NCBI GenBank assembly: GCA_030442035.1
Contig: JAUJEA010000007.1
Coordinates: 248,001 to 312,000 of the forward strand
Direction: 5' to 3'
Length of the DNA: 64,000 nt
Source: Splendidivirga corallicola
GTDB lineage: Bacteria > Bacteroidota > Bacteroidia > Cytophagales > Cyclobacteriaceae
The notes beneath the pieces were generated by a model. The model saw only the letters and a program-made list of their open reading frames with translations, was not told the DNA's origin and did no database searches. The translations under genes and the position numbers were made by a program. Below, one piece after another: positions 44,980-54,111 of this stretch (position 1 is the stretch's first letter; the number at the start of each line of letters is the position of its first letter).

Positions 44980-46101
44980 TTAATTTAAAATCTGGTTGTA
45001 AAAAGTTTTTTCACTGACCTCAGACCAGTAGTTTATGCTGTTACGGAATTTTTGGTAGGACTCGTATACTTTGGCGCTAAAAGGATCCTCACTGATTATT
45101 TCATCCAGGACTTCTTTGGTATAAAGTCTGAGTTGTTTCAAAACCTCTTCCGGATATTTTCTAAGTTGTACTCCTTCCTCATTGATCAATTTCTGAAGAT
45201 ACAAGTTGTTTTTTGCATCAAATTCAGACAACATCCAAACATTTGATCTCATGCTGGCTGTCCTTATAATCTCCTGAAGGTCTTTGGGCAATCTGTCAAA
45301 TTTAGATTTATTGACAATCAACTCTAAAACCGGCCCGGCTTCATGCCAACCAGGATAATAATAATATTTGGCTACACGATAAAATCCCATGAGATAATCA
45401 TGATAGGGTCCAATCCATTCTGTGGCATCGATAACACCTCTTTCAAGATTTGTATAAATTTCACCTCCTGCTACAGTAACAGCAGACCCTCCGGCCTTAC
45501 TCAAAACCTTTCCACCAAGACCGGGTATTCTCATTTTCAATCCTTGAAGGTCCTCCACCGAATTTATCTCTTTGTTGAACCATCCTCCCATTTGTACTCC
45601 GGTATTCCCGCATACCATAGGTTGCAAATCAAATTTGGCATATAGCTCTTCCCACATCGCCAAACCTCCTCCTGAAATGATCCAGGCATTTAATTGTTGG
45701 GCATTCATACCGAATGGAACTGCAGCAAAAAATTGAGCTGCAGGCGCTTTCCCGGCCCAGTAATAACCCACACCATGTCCCATTTCCACTGCTCCGTTAC
45801 TAACCGCTTCGAAAGTCTCCAGGGGAGGGACCAATTCACCGCCACCATATACATGTATTTTCAATCGCCCGCCGGACATTTCTTCTATCCATTTAGCTAA
45901 AAGGTTGCATCCCTCACCTAGAACAGGAAAGTTCGGAGGCCAGGTTGTCACCATCTTCCATTGAAAGGTTTTATTAAAATTAACATTTGGAGCTTCTACA
46001 GATTGTTTTTCCTTGCTTGGTTGACAAGCTGCCATGAGGCTTGCTCCAGCTGCCGCAACTGTGGTTTTTTTTAAGAAATCTCTCCTTTGGAAGTTTTTCA
46101 T
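44980..46101 (-). CDS. TRAP transporter substrate-binding lipoprotein (DctP/TakP type)
   Basis: The 373-residue receptor has a twin-arginine motif, QRRDFLKK, and a lipobox ending at Cys26 (SLMAAC), so it is probably a Tat-exported lipoprotein. The body is a DctP-type binding protein: WKMVTTWPPNFPVLGEGCNLLAKWIEEMSGGRLKI, then MRIPGLGGKVLSKAGG, and NLERGVIDATEWIGPYHD. The last segment and the GGWFNKEI region recall the TakP group, which binds 2-oxo acids. The ligand is inferred, not shown. It converges on the DctQ-DctM genes across the OmpH gene. Confidence 0.9.
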   Translation of the reverse strand: MKNFQRRDFLKKTTVAAAGASLMAACQPSKEKQSVEAPNVNFNKTFQWKMVTTWPPNFPVLGEGCNLLAKWIEEMSGGRLKIHVYGGGELVPPLETFEAVSNGAVEMGHGVGYYWAGKAPAAQFFAAVPFGMNAQQLNAWIISGGGLAMWEELYAKFDLQPMVCGNTGVQMGGWFNKEINSVEDLQGLKMRIPGLGGKVLSKAGGSAVTVAGGEIYTNLERGVIDATEWIGPYHDYLMGFYRVAKYYYYPGWHEAGPVLELIVNKSKFDRLPKDLQEIIRTASMRSNVWMLSEFDAKNNLYLQKLINEEGVQLRKYPEEVLKQLRLYTKEVLDEIISEDPFSAKVYESYQKFRNSINYWSEVSEKTFYNQILN

Positions 46102-46402
46102 ACAATTACCTAAAATTACTTCATTAAGTTAGCCAGTGACCAATTTATAAAGATTTATCCAAACTGCCTATGGGGTCGATAGTAATCCTGACAAATTTGA
46201 CTTCGGAAAAACAAGATTAAAAAATAAAACATTACGCGATTTGCAATAACTAATTTTCTTTGTACAAGTTTTAGAACACTAAACAAATTATCTTTATTAT
46301 TGAGTCATAAGAAATAAGTATAAATTTTGGAGTACCAAATTTTATTAAATTCCATACTGGAAATCCAAGTACATAATTAAAAAGAATTAAATGTTGGTGG
46401 TG
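46102..46402. other. Divergent spacer between the TRAP receptor gene and manA
   Basis: The 301-bp stretch is AT-rich. I see one short inverted repeat, TTTGG (46326-46330) / CCAAA (46335-46339), and no clear consensus promoter. Confidence 0.4.
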
Positions 46403-47383
46403 ATGAGTGAGCTTTATCCATTGAAATTTGAAACGATTTTTAAAGATAAAATCTGGGGGGGGAACAAAATAAATACCATTTTGGGCAAGGATTTTTCACC
46501 GCTCCCAAATTGTGGTGAAACCTGGGAAATTTCGGGTGTTGAAGGGAATATATCAGTGGTTTCGGAAGGCCCCTTAAAAGGAAAAAATCTCAAGGATCTC
46601 ATTGATACGTATAGAGATAAATTAACAGGGAAAAAGGTTTATGATAGGTTCGGTAATGAATTCCCGCTACTCGTAAAATTTATTGATGCCAATGATGATC
46701 TCTCTATACAGGTTCACCCTGACGATAAACTGGCGGAAAAAAGACACAGTTCATTCGGAAAAACTGAAATGTGGTATGTGTTCCAGGCGGATCCGGGATC
46801 AAAGTTGATCAGTGGGTTCAACAGGCCAATGGACAAAGAAAGCTATCTTGAACATTTCAATAATGGCAAGCTCACTGATATATTGAATGTGGAAAAAGTT
46901 TCCGATGGCGATTCTTTTTTCATTCCTGCGGGACGGGTACATACAATAGGAAAGGGATTATTATTGGCTGAAATTCAACAAACCTCAGATATCACCTACC
47001 GGATCTACGATTTTGATCGAACAGATGATCAGGGCAATAGAAGAGAATTGCATGTTGAAGAGGCGCTTGATGCCATTGATTATCAATTTTATGATCAATA
47101 TAAAATTGATTATCAGAACAAATTGAACGAAGCAGTGCCGCTTGCATCCTGTCCTTATTTTACTACTAATAAAATTCAAGCCAATCAGACCATCGAGCGT
47201 GATTATACTGATTTGGATTCGTTTGTGATCTATGTTTGCTTTGATGGAATCTTGGACATTAAATACAATCAGGAAAGTTTATCTGTGAAGAAAGGCGAAG
47301 CCATCCTTCTTCCCGCCTGTATTCAAAAGGTTATCCTTGAAGCATCACCGGACTTTAAGATTTTAGAATCATATATCAAATAA
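46403..47383 (+). CDS. manA: Mannose-6-phosphate isomerase, class I
   Basis: A zinc cupin enzyme that interconverts mannose-6-phosphate and fructose-6-phosphate. It has the short Bacillus/Bacteroidota form, about 326 residues. Motifs visible are IFKDKIWGG at the start, GETWEISGVEG, the zinc-site segment LSIQVHPDDKLAEKRHSSFGKTEMWYVF, and the second metal/active-site part IPAGRVHTIGKGLLLAEIQQTSDITYRIYD. I start it at the ATG at 46403 (MSELYPLKF), as in homologues. The frame extends four codons to 46391. Confidence 0.94.
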   Translation: MSELYPLKFETIFKDKIWGGNKINTILGKDFSPLPNCGETWEISGVEGNISVVSEGPLKGKNLKDLIDTYRDKLTGKKVYDRFGNEFPLLVKFIDANDDLSIQVHPDDKLAEKRHSSFGKTEMWYVFQADPGSKLISGFNRPMDKESYLEHFNNGKLTDILNVEKVSDGDSFFIPAGRVHTIGKGLLLAEIQQTSDITYRIYDFDRTDDQGNRRELHVEEALDAIDYQFYDQYKIDYQNKLNEAVPLASCPYFTTNKIQANQTIERDYTDLDSFVIYVCFDGILDIKYNQESLSVKKGEAILLPACIQKVILEASPDFKILESYIK

Positions 47384-47417
47384 TCAACCCAACCCTCATT
47401 TTTATCAAGGGTATATC

Positions 47418-47425
47418 TATTTTTG
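47418..47425 (+). promoter_or_regulatory. -7 element TATTTTTG upstream of lipB
   Basis: TATTTTTG fits TAnnTTTG and lies 94 bp before the lipB start codon. No matching -33 TTTG is found, so confidence is low. Confidence 0.3.
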
Positions 47426-47519
47426 TATTTTGAAATTCGAATAAAGAGAAATAGATCAAGGTGTATTTTGATTGACACCTTTTCCCTGCCATCCGGATGG
47501 CTAAATTGTGGGGTGAATA

Positions 47520-48239
47520 ATGAACTATTACATCAACAAAAAGGTAAAGTTTCAAGATTTAGGCTTAATTGACTATAAGAAGGCTTGGGATTTTCAAAGT
47601 GAGATTTTTCAGGAAATTGTTGACTTAAAGATAGCCAATAGGAAACTTCCCGAAGCAGCGCAGCAGCATACTACTAATTATTTGCTGTTTTGTGAGCATC
47701 CACATGTTTATACCCTGGGCAAAAGCGGAGAAGAGGAGCATTTATTAGTGGATGATGGTGGTTTAAAGCAAATCGGAGCCACCTATTATAAGATCAATCG
47801 AGGGGGAGACATTACCTATCATGGGCCAGGTCAGATTGTGGGTTATCCGATATTGGATCTTGACAACTTCTTTACGGATATACATCGCTATCTCCGCTTG
47901 CTGGAAGAAGCTGTTATTTTAACATTGGCTGACTATGGTATTAGTGCTGGTAGAATTGAGGGACTGACAGGTGTTTGGTTGGATCACAAAAACCAACATA
48001 ATCCACGTAAAATATGTGCCCTGGGTGTAAAATCAAGTCGTTGGGTTACCATGCACGGATTTGCTTTTAATGTGAATACCAATCTGGATTATTTTAATAA
48101 TATTGTCCCATGTGGTATCAATGACAAAGCCGTAACCTCAATGGCTCATGAAACCGGAAAAACAATGGATATTCAAGAAGTAAAACAGAAATTGAAAAAC
48201 CATATAGCTAATTTGTTCGATATGGAACTTATTGGTTAA
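47520..48239 (+). CDS. lipB: Octanoyl-[acyl-carrier-protein]:protein octanoyltransferase
   Basis: LipB moves octanoate from acyl carrier protein to lipoyl domains, the first step of lipoate synthesis. The 239 residues contain the signature RGGDITYHGPGQ (94-105). The catalytic pair is Lys171 (LGVKSSRW) and Cys198 (IVPCGI). The chain is slightly longer than Escherichia coli LipB because of an N-terminal extension and an insertion near residue 155. The partner lipA is not in this window. Confidence 0.95.
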   Translation: MNYYINKKVKFQDLGLIDYKKAWDFQSEIFQEIVDLKIANRKLPEAAQQHTTNYLLFCEHPHVYTLGKSGEEEHLLVDDGGLKQIGATYYKINRGGDITYHGPGQIVGYPILDLDNFFTDIHRYLRLLEEAVILTLADYGISAGRIEGLTGVWLDHKNQHNPRKICALGVKSSRWVTMHGFAFNVNTNLDYFNNIVPCGINDKAVTSMAHETGKTMDIQEVKQKLKNHIANLFDMELIG

Positions 48240-48294
48240 TTCTAAAAGAGCATTAAGTTTGAATGAATTTTTAATTCAACAGCAATAACTTAAA

Positions 48295-48323
48295 TACTTT
48301 AGCACTTAAACACTCCAACACTT
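48295..48323 (+). repeat. Start-proximal repeat motif, copy 3
   Basis: This stretch, beginning TACTTTAGCACTTAAACAC, aligns with copies 1 and 2 at about 26 of 30 bases. It ends 16 bases before the next start codon, at 48340. Confidence 0.55.
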
Positions 48324-48339
48324 TTTATAAACACATGTC

Positions 48340-48744
48340 ATGAAAAGCGATATAAAATTTCACCCGGTTGAAGGCGTAACGCTGGCCATTGCTAAAAAGA
48401 AAAATGAGCTTAATGGGCTTGAATGGCATGTTTATATTATTAACAAAAAAAACGTCCCGCTTGAAAATGTGCTCATTACCTCCAAGGGTTATGGAGAACA
48501 GGAAGGTGAAAAGAAAACCACCTCCACACTGAGGCATATGATTGAAAGATTGGAAGCAGCAAGTTTTGCCATTGTAGAACCCATTGATCCGACATTATTT
48601 GAGCTGACCAATGAATTCTGGGTAAGCTATTACATAGATGGTCACATATACGATAAGAAGTTTATTTTTGTGCCGGGAAGTATAACGGATAAAACTTTGA
48701 GTCTGATAAAAGAAATTGAGCTTGAGGGGGTGCTACATTCGTAA
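48340..48744 (+). CDS. Conserved protein of unknown function
   Basis: The 134-residue soluble protein has no signal peptide and no motif I can name. Distinctive stretches are HPVEGVTLAIAKKKNELNG, VPLENVLITSKGYG, TSTLRHMIERL and FWVSYYIDGHIYDKKFIFVPGSI. I recognise this as a conserved small family of Bacteroidota, with the pattern of strands and one helix pair suggesting a compact alpha/beta fold. It lies 100 bp after lipB and 55 bp before the exonuclease gene on the same strand. Confidence 0.75.
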   Translation: MKSDIKFHPVEGVTLAIAKKKNELNGLEWHVYIINKKNVPLENVLITSKGYGEQEGEKKTTSTLRHMIERLEAASFAIVEPIDPTLFELTNEFWVSYYIDGHIYDKKFIFVPGSITDKTLSLIKEIELEGVLHS

Positions 48745-48761
48745 ATTTAATTTTATTCGTT

Positions 48762-48769
48762 TACCTTTG
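48762..48769 (+). promoter_or_regulatory. -7 element TACCTTTG before the exonuclease gene
   Basis: TACCTTTG is a perfect TAnnTTTG match. It ends 30 bp before the start codon at 48800, a normal distance for a Bacteroidota promoter. The -33 TTTG is not evident. Confidence 0.5.
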
Positions 48770-48799
48770 CCATAGAAATTTTAATTCAACCAGCCAATC

Positions 48800-49522
48800 A
48801 TGAAAATAGATGATTTGAAGAATATCCTTTTTTTGGATATTGAGACCGTTCCGATTGAGCAGTGTTATGATCAATTGGCTGAACCCATGAAGAAATTGTG
48901 GGATCACAAGGCGTCCAAATCGTATGGTTGGGAAGAATTGCCTGTTGAGGAGCTATATGATAGTAAGGCTGGTATTTTTGCAGAGTTTGGAAAAATTGTT
49001 TGCATAGTGGTTGGGATCTGTGATTTAACTGACCCCAAACACCTTATTTTGAGAGTTAAATCATTCTTTTCACACAATGAAAAGGAAATATTAACCGCAT
49101 TTAAAGAACTTTTAGAAACAAAATTTGATCAACAAAAACTTAGGTTATGCGCTCACAACGGCAAAGAATTTGATTTTCCATTTATTTGTAGAAGAATGTT
49201 GATCAATGCAATTGAACTGCCGGCCACATTATCCATTTCAGGGAAAAAACCCTGGGAGGTCTTACACCTCGATACAATGGAAATGTGGAAATTTGGTGAT
49301 CGAAAGAATTTCACATCACTTAACTTGCTTGCTAATATCTTTAAGATCCCTTCCAGTAAATATGATATTGATGGAAGTCAGGTAAGGGATGTGTATTACA
49401 ACGAAGAAGGGCTCGAAAGAATAACCACCTATTGTGCGGAAGATGTAATTGTAACCGCCAGAGTATTTTTAAAACTAATGAATATACATGTGAAGTTGGA
49501 ACCACAAATTATTGATTTATAA
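48800..49522 (+). CDS. Predicted 3'-5' exonuclease (DnaQ-like, PolB-associated type)
   Basis: The 240-residue protein has a DEDDy-type exonuclease fold. Motif I is FLDIET with Asp13 and Glu15. Motif II is in AHNGKEFDFPFICRRM. Motif III is in YCAEDVIVTARVFL, with the tyrosine four residues before the acidic residue. The family is annotated as predicted 3'-5' exonuclease related to the proofreading domain of DNA polymerase B. It stands alone, without a polymerase domain. A role in DNA or RNA end trimming is likely but unproven. Confidence 0.85.
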   Translation: MKIDDLKNILFLDIETVPIEQCYDQLAEPMKKLWDHKASKSYGWEELPVEELYDSKAGIFAEFGKIVCIVVGICDLTDPKHLILRVKSFFSHNEKEILTAFKELLETKFDQQKLRLCAHNGKEFDFPFICRRMLINAIELPATLSISGKKPWEVLHLDTMEMWKFGDRKNFTSLNLLANIFKIPSSKYDIDGSQVRDVYYNEEGLERITTYCAEDVIVTARVFLKLMNIHVKLEPQIIDL

Positions 49523-49714
49523 CAAATTATTTTCAGCAATCCGAGTGTCAACCGGGGTTATTACATGATTGCTATGCCTGGCATTTTAATTATTCATTGT
49601 TAATTGCACATTGCTAATTGATATAGTACCTTCGTCTTATAACAGTCCCAAACTCCTCATCTTCAGGCGCCACAAAAATTAACTAATCGAATTTTATATT
49701 TTTTAAGAGAGATA

Positions 49715-51862
49715 ATGAGTAGAAAGAAAACACATAAGAAAAAGAAAGCGGGATCAAAATTGAACCGCAATTTAATAAGTGAAAGAACCTTAATTTTTTT
49801 AAATGATAACCTTTCAAGAGCCTATTCTATCAGGCAATTAATGAAAAAATTCAACTTGAAGGGGAAAAAATCTAAGAACGAGCTATTGGAAGTTTTATTT
49901 ATTCTGGAAGAAAAAGGCAAAGTCAGCCGGCTACGCAATAATAGCTATAGAAGTACAAAAGAACCAAAGATCTTCACTGGAACAGTGGATTTTGTGAATC
50001 CACGTGTTGCTTATATTATATCGGAATCATTGGAACAAGACGCTAAAGTTGATGTTGATGATTTGAGATATGCATTGGACGGTGATAAAGTAGAATTTGT
50101 ACTGACACAAACATTAAAACCCGGAAGACAACCCAGGGGTAAAGTGATCAATATTCTGGAAAGAAAACGTGATTCATTTGTCGGAAGAATTGAAATATTT
50201 CCGAGATATGCCTTTGTTATTGCCGACAATCGCCGGATGCATTATGATATTTTTGTAAAGCATGAGGACTTGAATAAAGCCCGTCACAATGATAAGGTCA
50301 TTGTTGAGATAACCCAATGGCCTGATCATGATAAAAATCCGGAAGGAAAAGTAACAAGAGTTCTGGGAAGAGCTGGAGAAAATGATGCTGAGATCCATTC
50401 CATTATGGCAGAATTTGATTTGCCATTTTCATTTCCTGAAAACGTAGAAAAATTCGCAGCAGAAATTAAAGACGAAATTCCTAAACAGGAAATAAAGCAA
50501 AGAAGGGATTTCAGAGAAATTACCACCTTCACCATTGACCCTGAAGACGCCAAGGATTTCGACGATGCACTTTCCATACAAAAATTAGAAAATGGCAATT
50601 TCGAAATTGGAGTGCACATTGCCGATGTGACCCATTACATGGAAAAAGGTTCAATTCTGGATAGAGAAGCCTTTGAACGTGCCACATCTGTATATTTGGT
50701 AGATCGGACTATACCTATGCTGCCCGAAAGGCTTTCGAACGAACTTTGTTCGCTGCGACCCAATGAAGAAAAACTGACCTTTTCAGCTGTATTTGAGCTC
50801 AATGAAAAAGCAGAAGTAGTTAAGGAATGGTTCGGAAGAACCATCATTTATTCTGATAAAAGATTTACCTATGAGGAGGCTCAGGAGGTGATCGATTCAA
50901 AGTCAGGAGAATTTGCGGAAGAACTTGAGACACTTAACAAGCTGGCCCTTGCTTTAAGAAAAAATCGCTTCAAACATGGAGCCGTCAACTTTGAAACGAC
51001 CGAAGTCAAGTTTAAGTTGGATGAGAATGGAAAACCGTTAGGAGTGATACCCAAGGTCCGCCAGGATGCCCATAAGCTTATTGAGGATTTTATGCTTTTG
51101 GCAAACAAAAAAGTGGCGGAGTTCATCTATAAAATGGATAAGGGTAAAAATCGAAAGACTTTTGTTTATAGAACACATGATAACCCCGATCCGGAAAAAC
51201 TGGAAGTGTTTTCGGTATTTGCATCTAAGTTTGGTCACCGATTTAATTTGCACAATCAAAGTATATCAAAATCACTGAATACGTTAATTGATGATATTGA
51301 AGGAAAGCCTGAACAAAATGTATTGGAAACGTTGGCTATTAGAACTATGGCCAAAGCAAAATATACTACGGAGGAGAAAGGGCATTTCGGATTGGCATAT
51401 GATCACTATACACATTTCACATCCCCAATCAGAAGATATCCTGATGTAATGGTTCACAGGCTGCTGTATCACTATCTCAATGGAGAGAACTCTGTGACCA
51501 AGGATGATTATGAAGATAAATGCTTGCATGCTTCGGAAAGAGAGAAACGAGCTGCCGATGCAGAAAGGGCCTCAATCAAATATAAGCAGGTAGAATACAT
51601 GGAAAGCGTTGATAAGAAAGTATTTGATGGCATTGTATCAGGGGTTACTGAATGGGGTGTCTATGTCGAAATCATAGAAACGAAGTGTGAAGGTATGGTC
51701 AGGATGGCCGATATGCAGGATGACTATTATGACTTTGATGAAAAGAACTTTTGTGTGGTTGGTCAGCGCAGTAAAAAAGTAATCTCATTGGGCGATGAAG
51801 TAAAAGTGAGCGTCAAACAAACAGACATCGACCGAAGAATTATTGACTTATTCTTTGAGTGA
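49715..51862 (+). CDS. rnr: Ribonuclease R
   Basis: A processive 3'-5' exoribonuclease of 715 residues that can unwind structured RNA. In order there are a lysine-rich N-terminus and a winged-helix region (about 1-85), two cold-shock domains (about 86-240), and the RNB catalytic domain. The RNB domain carries Asp275, Asp281, Asp283 and Asp284 in DPEDAKDFDDAL, then GVHIADVTHYM and YTHFTSPIRRYPD. The C-terminal S1 domain (about 635-712) contains FDGIVSGVTEWGVYVEI. All catalytic aspartates are present. It stands alone. Confidence 0.96.
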   Translation: MSRKKTHKKKKAGSKLNRNLISERTLIFLNDNLSRAYSIRQLMKKFNLKGKKSKNELLEVLFILEEKGKVSRLRNNSYRSTKEPKIFTGTVDFVNPRVAYIISESLEQDAKVDVDDLRYALDGDKVEFVLTQTLKPGRQPRGKVINILERKRDSFVGRIEIFPRYAFVIADNRRMHYDIFVKHEDLNKARHNDKVIVEITQWPDHDKNPEGKVTRVLGRAGENDAEIHSIMAEFDLPFSFPENVEKFAAEIKDEIPKQEIKQRRDFREITTFTIDPEDAKDFDDALSIQKLENGNFEIGVHIADVTHYMEKGSILDREAFERATSVYLVDRTIPMLPERLSNELCSLRPNEEKLTFSAVFELNEKAEVVKEWFGRTIIYSDKRFTYEEAQEVIDSKSGEFAEELETLNKLALALRKNRFKHGAVNFETTEVKFKLDENGKPLGVIPKVRQDAHKLIEDFMLLANKKVAEFIYKMDKGKNRKTFVYRTHDNPDPEKLEVFSVFASKFGHRFNLHNQSISKSLNTLIDDIEGKPEQNVLETLAIRTMAKAKYTTEEKGHFGLAYDHYTHFTSPIRRYPDVMVHRLLYHYLNGENSVTKDDYEDKCLHASEREKRAADAERASIKYKQVEYMESVDKKVFDGIVSGVTEWGVYVEIIETKCEGMVRMADMQDDYYDFDEKNFCVVGQRSKKVISLGDEVKVSVKQTDIDRRIIDLFFE

Positions 51863-52140
51863 TTTTTAAAATATATTACATGAGAAATGAAATTTGACAA
51901 AATAATCCACTAATTTTTAGCTATTTGTCAATTATTTATTTTAAAAACTAACCAAAAATGGGGCATAAATGTTGTAACGCTTTCGAGACACCACTGAACG
52001 ATATTGAACACTAAAAATTAAAAACACCCCTTCATCCTTTAAATCAGGGGCTTATGTAAGAAGGACGCAAGATTTATCGCTTTGAAAAAACACTAAAAAC
52101 AGGTGATAACTATTGTTTTTAGAGAGACGTGCAATCAAAC

Positions 52141-53139
52141 ATGAACTTACAGGTGCGTCTTAATACAAACAAACTACTACTGGGCGTTTTTTTGGTATTG
52201 ATAATTTTCCCGTCTGCGTTAGCCCAAAAGCGAGGATTCCATTTTACCGGAAATAATCAAATGGTTGAAGTTCCATTTAGACTGGTCAACAACCTCCCAG
52301 TGATCGAAGTAAAGGTGAATGAAAGCAAGAAGCTCAACTTCATTGTCGACACAGGTATCAGAACAACGATTCTGTTTAGCAAATCCTATATTAAAGGTCT
52401 TGAGCCCGAGTATGCACAGACCGTTCGTTTTTCTGGTCTTGGTTCTGATCATCTCCTGCATGGCAAGGTGGCTCATAGTTTTACTATTGATATAACCGAC
52501 AGAGTCAGGGCAAATGGTATGGCCATGGTGATACTGCAAGACGCCAAACTTAAAAGAAGGTTTGGCAGAGCCAATATACATGGTGTTTTGGGTTATGAAT
52601 TATTCACCAGATTTATCGTAGAGATAGATTATTATAATAAAATCATGACATTCTGTGATCATGGTTATTTTGATTTTGCCGATGTATATAAGGAATTACC
52701 ACTAACAATAGAGGACACAAAGCCATATATTGAAGCCGATATAAAATTACCTGGTGAATCTATTCAGCGCGCTAAATTCATGATCGACACAGGATTTAGT
52801 GGAACTTTGCTTTTCCATACCAATGAGGTTCCTCAGCTACTCGCCTCCAATAGCACACAACCTCAGGAGGTCGCACTTGCCGATGGATTATCGGGACAGA
52901 TAAACGGAGTAATAAGCCGTGTGAGCCAATTTAACATTGGTGCGATGAGTTTGAAAAATATTCCGGTTATGGTTATTAGCAACAAGGAATTCGATGAAAA
53001 CAATAAAATCGAAAATAGAAGTGGTTCCATTGGAGGAGGATTATTCATGGCCTATGCCATAGCATTCGATTATGTCAATAATAAATTTTACATGAAAAGA
53101 CAGCACAAGTCTTATCGAAGGGTTGTTGTGAGTCTATAA
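52141..53139 (+). CDS. Secreted retropepsin-like aspartyl protease
   Basis: The 332-residue protein has a signal peptide (about 1-28, VFLVLIIFPSALAQ) and two aspartyl-protease half-domains in one chain. The catalytic motifs are FIVDTG with Asp70 and FMIDTG with Asp216, each followed by the usual hydrophobic-hydrophobic-Gly pattern (GVLGYEL; SIGGGLF). Such double-DTG proteins are frequent in Bacteroidota; their substrates are mostly unknown. I chose the ATG at 52141 because the signal peptide follows it. The frame runs four codons further to a GTG at 52129. Confidence 0.86.
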   Translation: MNLQVRLNTNKLLLGVFLVLIIFPSALAQKRGFHFTGNNQMVEVPFRLVNNLPVIEVKVNESKKLNFIVDTGIRTTILFSKSYIKGLEPEYAQTVRFSGLGSDHLLHGKVAHSFTIDITDRVRANGMAMVILQDAKLKRRFGRANIHGVLGYELFTRFIVEIDYYNKIMTFCDHGYFDFADVYKELPLTIEDTKPYIEADIKLPGESIQRAKFMIDTGFSGTLLFHTNEVPQLLASNSTQPQEVALADGLSGQINGVISRVSQFNIGAMSLKNIPVMVISNKEFDENNKIENRSGSIGGGLFMAYAIAFDYVNNKFYMKRQHKSYRRVVVSL

Positions 53140-53176
53140 ATACCAACAAAGAATCTGGTTTACAAATATTCCAAAG

Positions 53177-53220
53177 ACCACAGCATTCAGGTAGATATCC
53201 GAATAGCTGTGGTTTTTTTT
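53177..53220 (+). terminator. Rho-independent terminator after the aspartyl protease gene
   Basis: ACCACAGC (53177-53184) and GCTGTGGT (53206-53213) form a perfect 8-bp stem. ATTC/GAAT pairs extend it inwards, and a run of eight T follows. Confidence 0.85.
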
Positions 53221-53491
53221 ATCATTCCCATTTAGTTTTCCTAGTTCTATGTCGCGTTGAGCAGACCAATGGATGAAGGCTCAATACCGGAATTTCCTAA
53301 AAAGATGAACTTATTTGTGTTCAGACCTTGAAACATTGAGATATAAAGGCAGAACAGACTGGGACAACGAACATACTTATCTAAGTTTTCTTCATTTTAC
53401 AGGACGATAATTTAGGATCTAGTTGATAGAGATTTACCTTCTTTTAATATTTAGCAGCATAATTATGTCAAAATAGTCTGCTGATATTTTA

Positions 53492-53499
53492 TATATTTG
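53492..53499 (+). promoter_or_regulatory. -7 element TATATTTG before the phosphoribosyltransferase gene
   Basis: TATATTTG fits TAnnTTTG and ends 25 bp before the start codon at 53525. A -33 TTTG is not seen at 19-bp spacing. Confidence 0.4.
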
Positions 53500-53524
53500 C
53501 TCTACTCAAAATCGCTATCCATTT

Positions 53525-54040
53525 ATGGCACGTGATCGACAATTGATCCTCAACGAAAAACAGATCCATCAAAAAATTCGAAGGATTGCCTTTGAAATAT
53601 ACGAGTATAATTTCAATGAAAAGGAGTTGGTTCTTGCCGGTATTTTCGATCAGGGATACCTTTTTGCACAATTGCTAAGAGAAGAGCTTGAAAGAATCTC
53701 ACCGCTAAAGGTGAAATTGGTAAGAGTTGATCTTGATAAATCCAAACCGGAAAGCAGTGAAGTGAAATTGGATTGTGATATTAGTGAATTGAACAATCAT
53801 TGTTTTATTTTAGCTGATGATGTTCTAAATACAGGTAAGACACTTGCCTACGGATTGAAATCATTCTTACGGACAGAGATTAACATCAAGAAGTTTGAAA
53901 TTGCGGTTCTGGTTAACAGAAAGCATAGTCTCTTTCCTATATCAGCCACGTATACCGGCTATGAACTTTCTACAACGATCAACGAGCACGTCCAAGTTGT
54001 ATTAAGTAGCAAAGAGAAAAATGCTTATCTGCTGGATTAG
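53525..54040 (+). CDS. PyrR-like phosphoribosyltransferase family protein
   Basis: The 171-residue type I phosphoribosyltransferase has the PRPP-binding loop ILADDVLNTGKTL (about 95-107), preceded by the hydrophobic strand. The strand LVLAGIFDQGYLFAQLL and the sequence order resemble PyrR (uracil phosphoribosyltransferase/attenuator protein). The RNA-binding arginines of PyrR cannot be judged by eye, so a regulatory role is open. It may salvage a nucleobase. panB follows 71 bp later on the same strand. Confidence 0.82.
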   Translation: MARDRQLILNEKQIHQKIRRIAFEIYEYNFNEKELVLAGIFDQGYLFAQLLREELERISPLKVKLVRVDLDKSKPESSEVKLDCDISELNNHCFILADDVLNTGKTLAYGLKSFLRTEINIKKFEIAVLVNRKHSLFPISATYTGYELSTTINEHVQVVLSSKEKNAYLLD

Positions 54041-54111
54041 GTTACATATTTAATCTTTCAGATCAAGGAAAGATCAGCCATGGATAGTTTGGGTTTATTA
54101 ATTCTGAAAAA

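Larger units (their letters stand above)
53140..53524. other. Spacer before the phosphoribosyltransferase gene
   Basis: The stretch holds the terminator at 53177-53220, a weak AGCAG/CTGCT inverted repeat near 53453-53485 and a -7-like element TATATTTG at 53492-53499. I see no gene in it. Confidence 0.45.
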
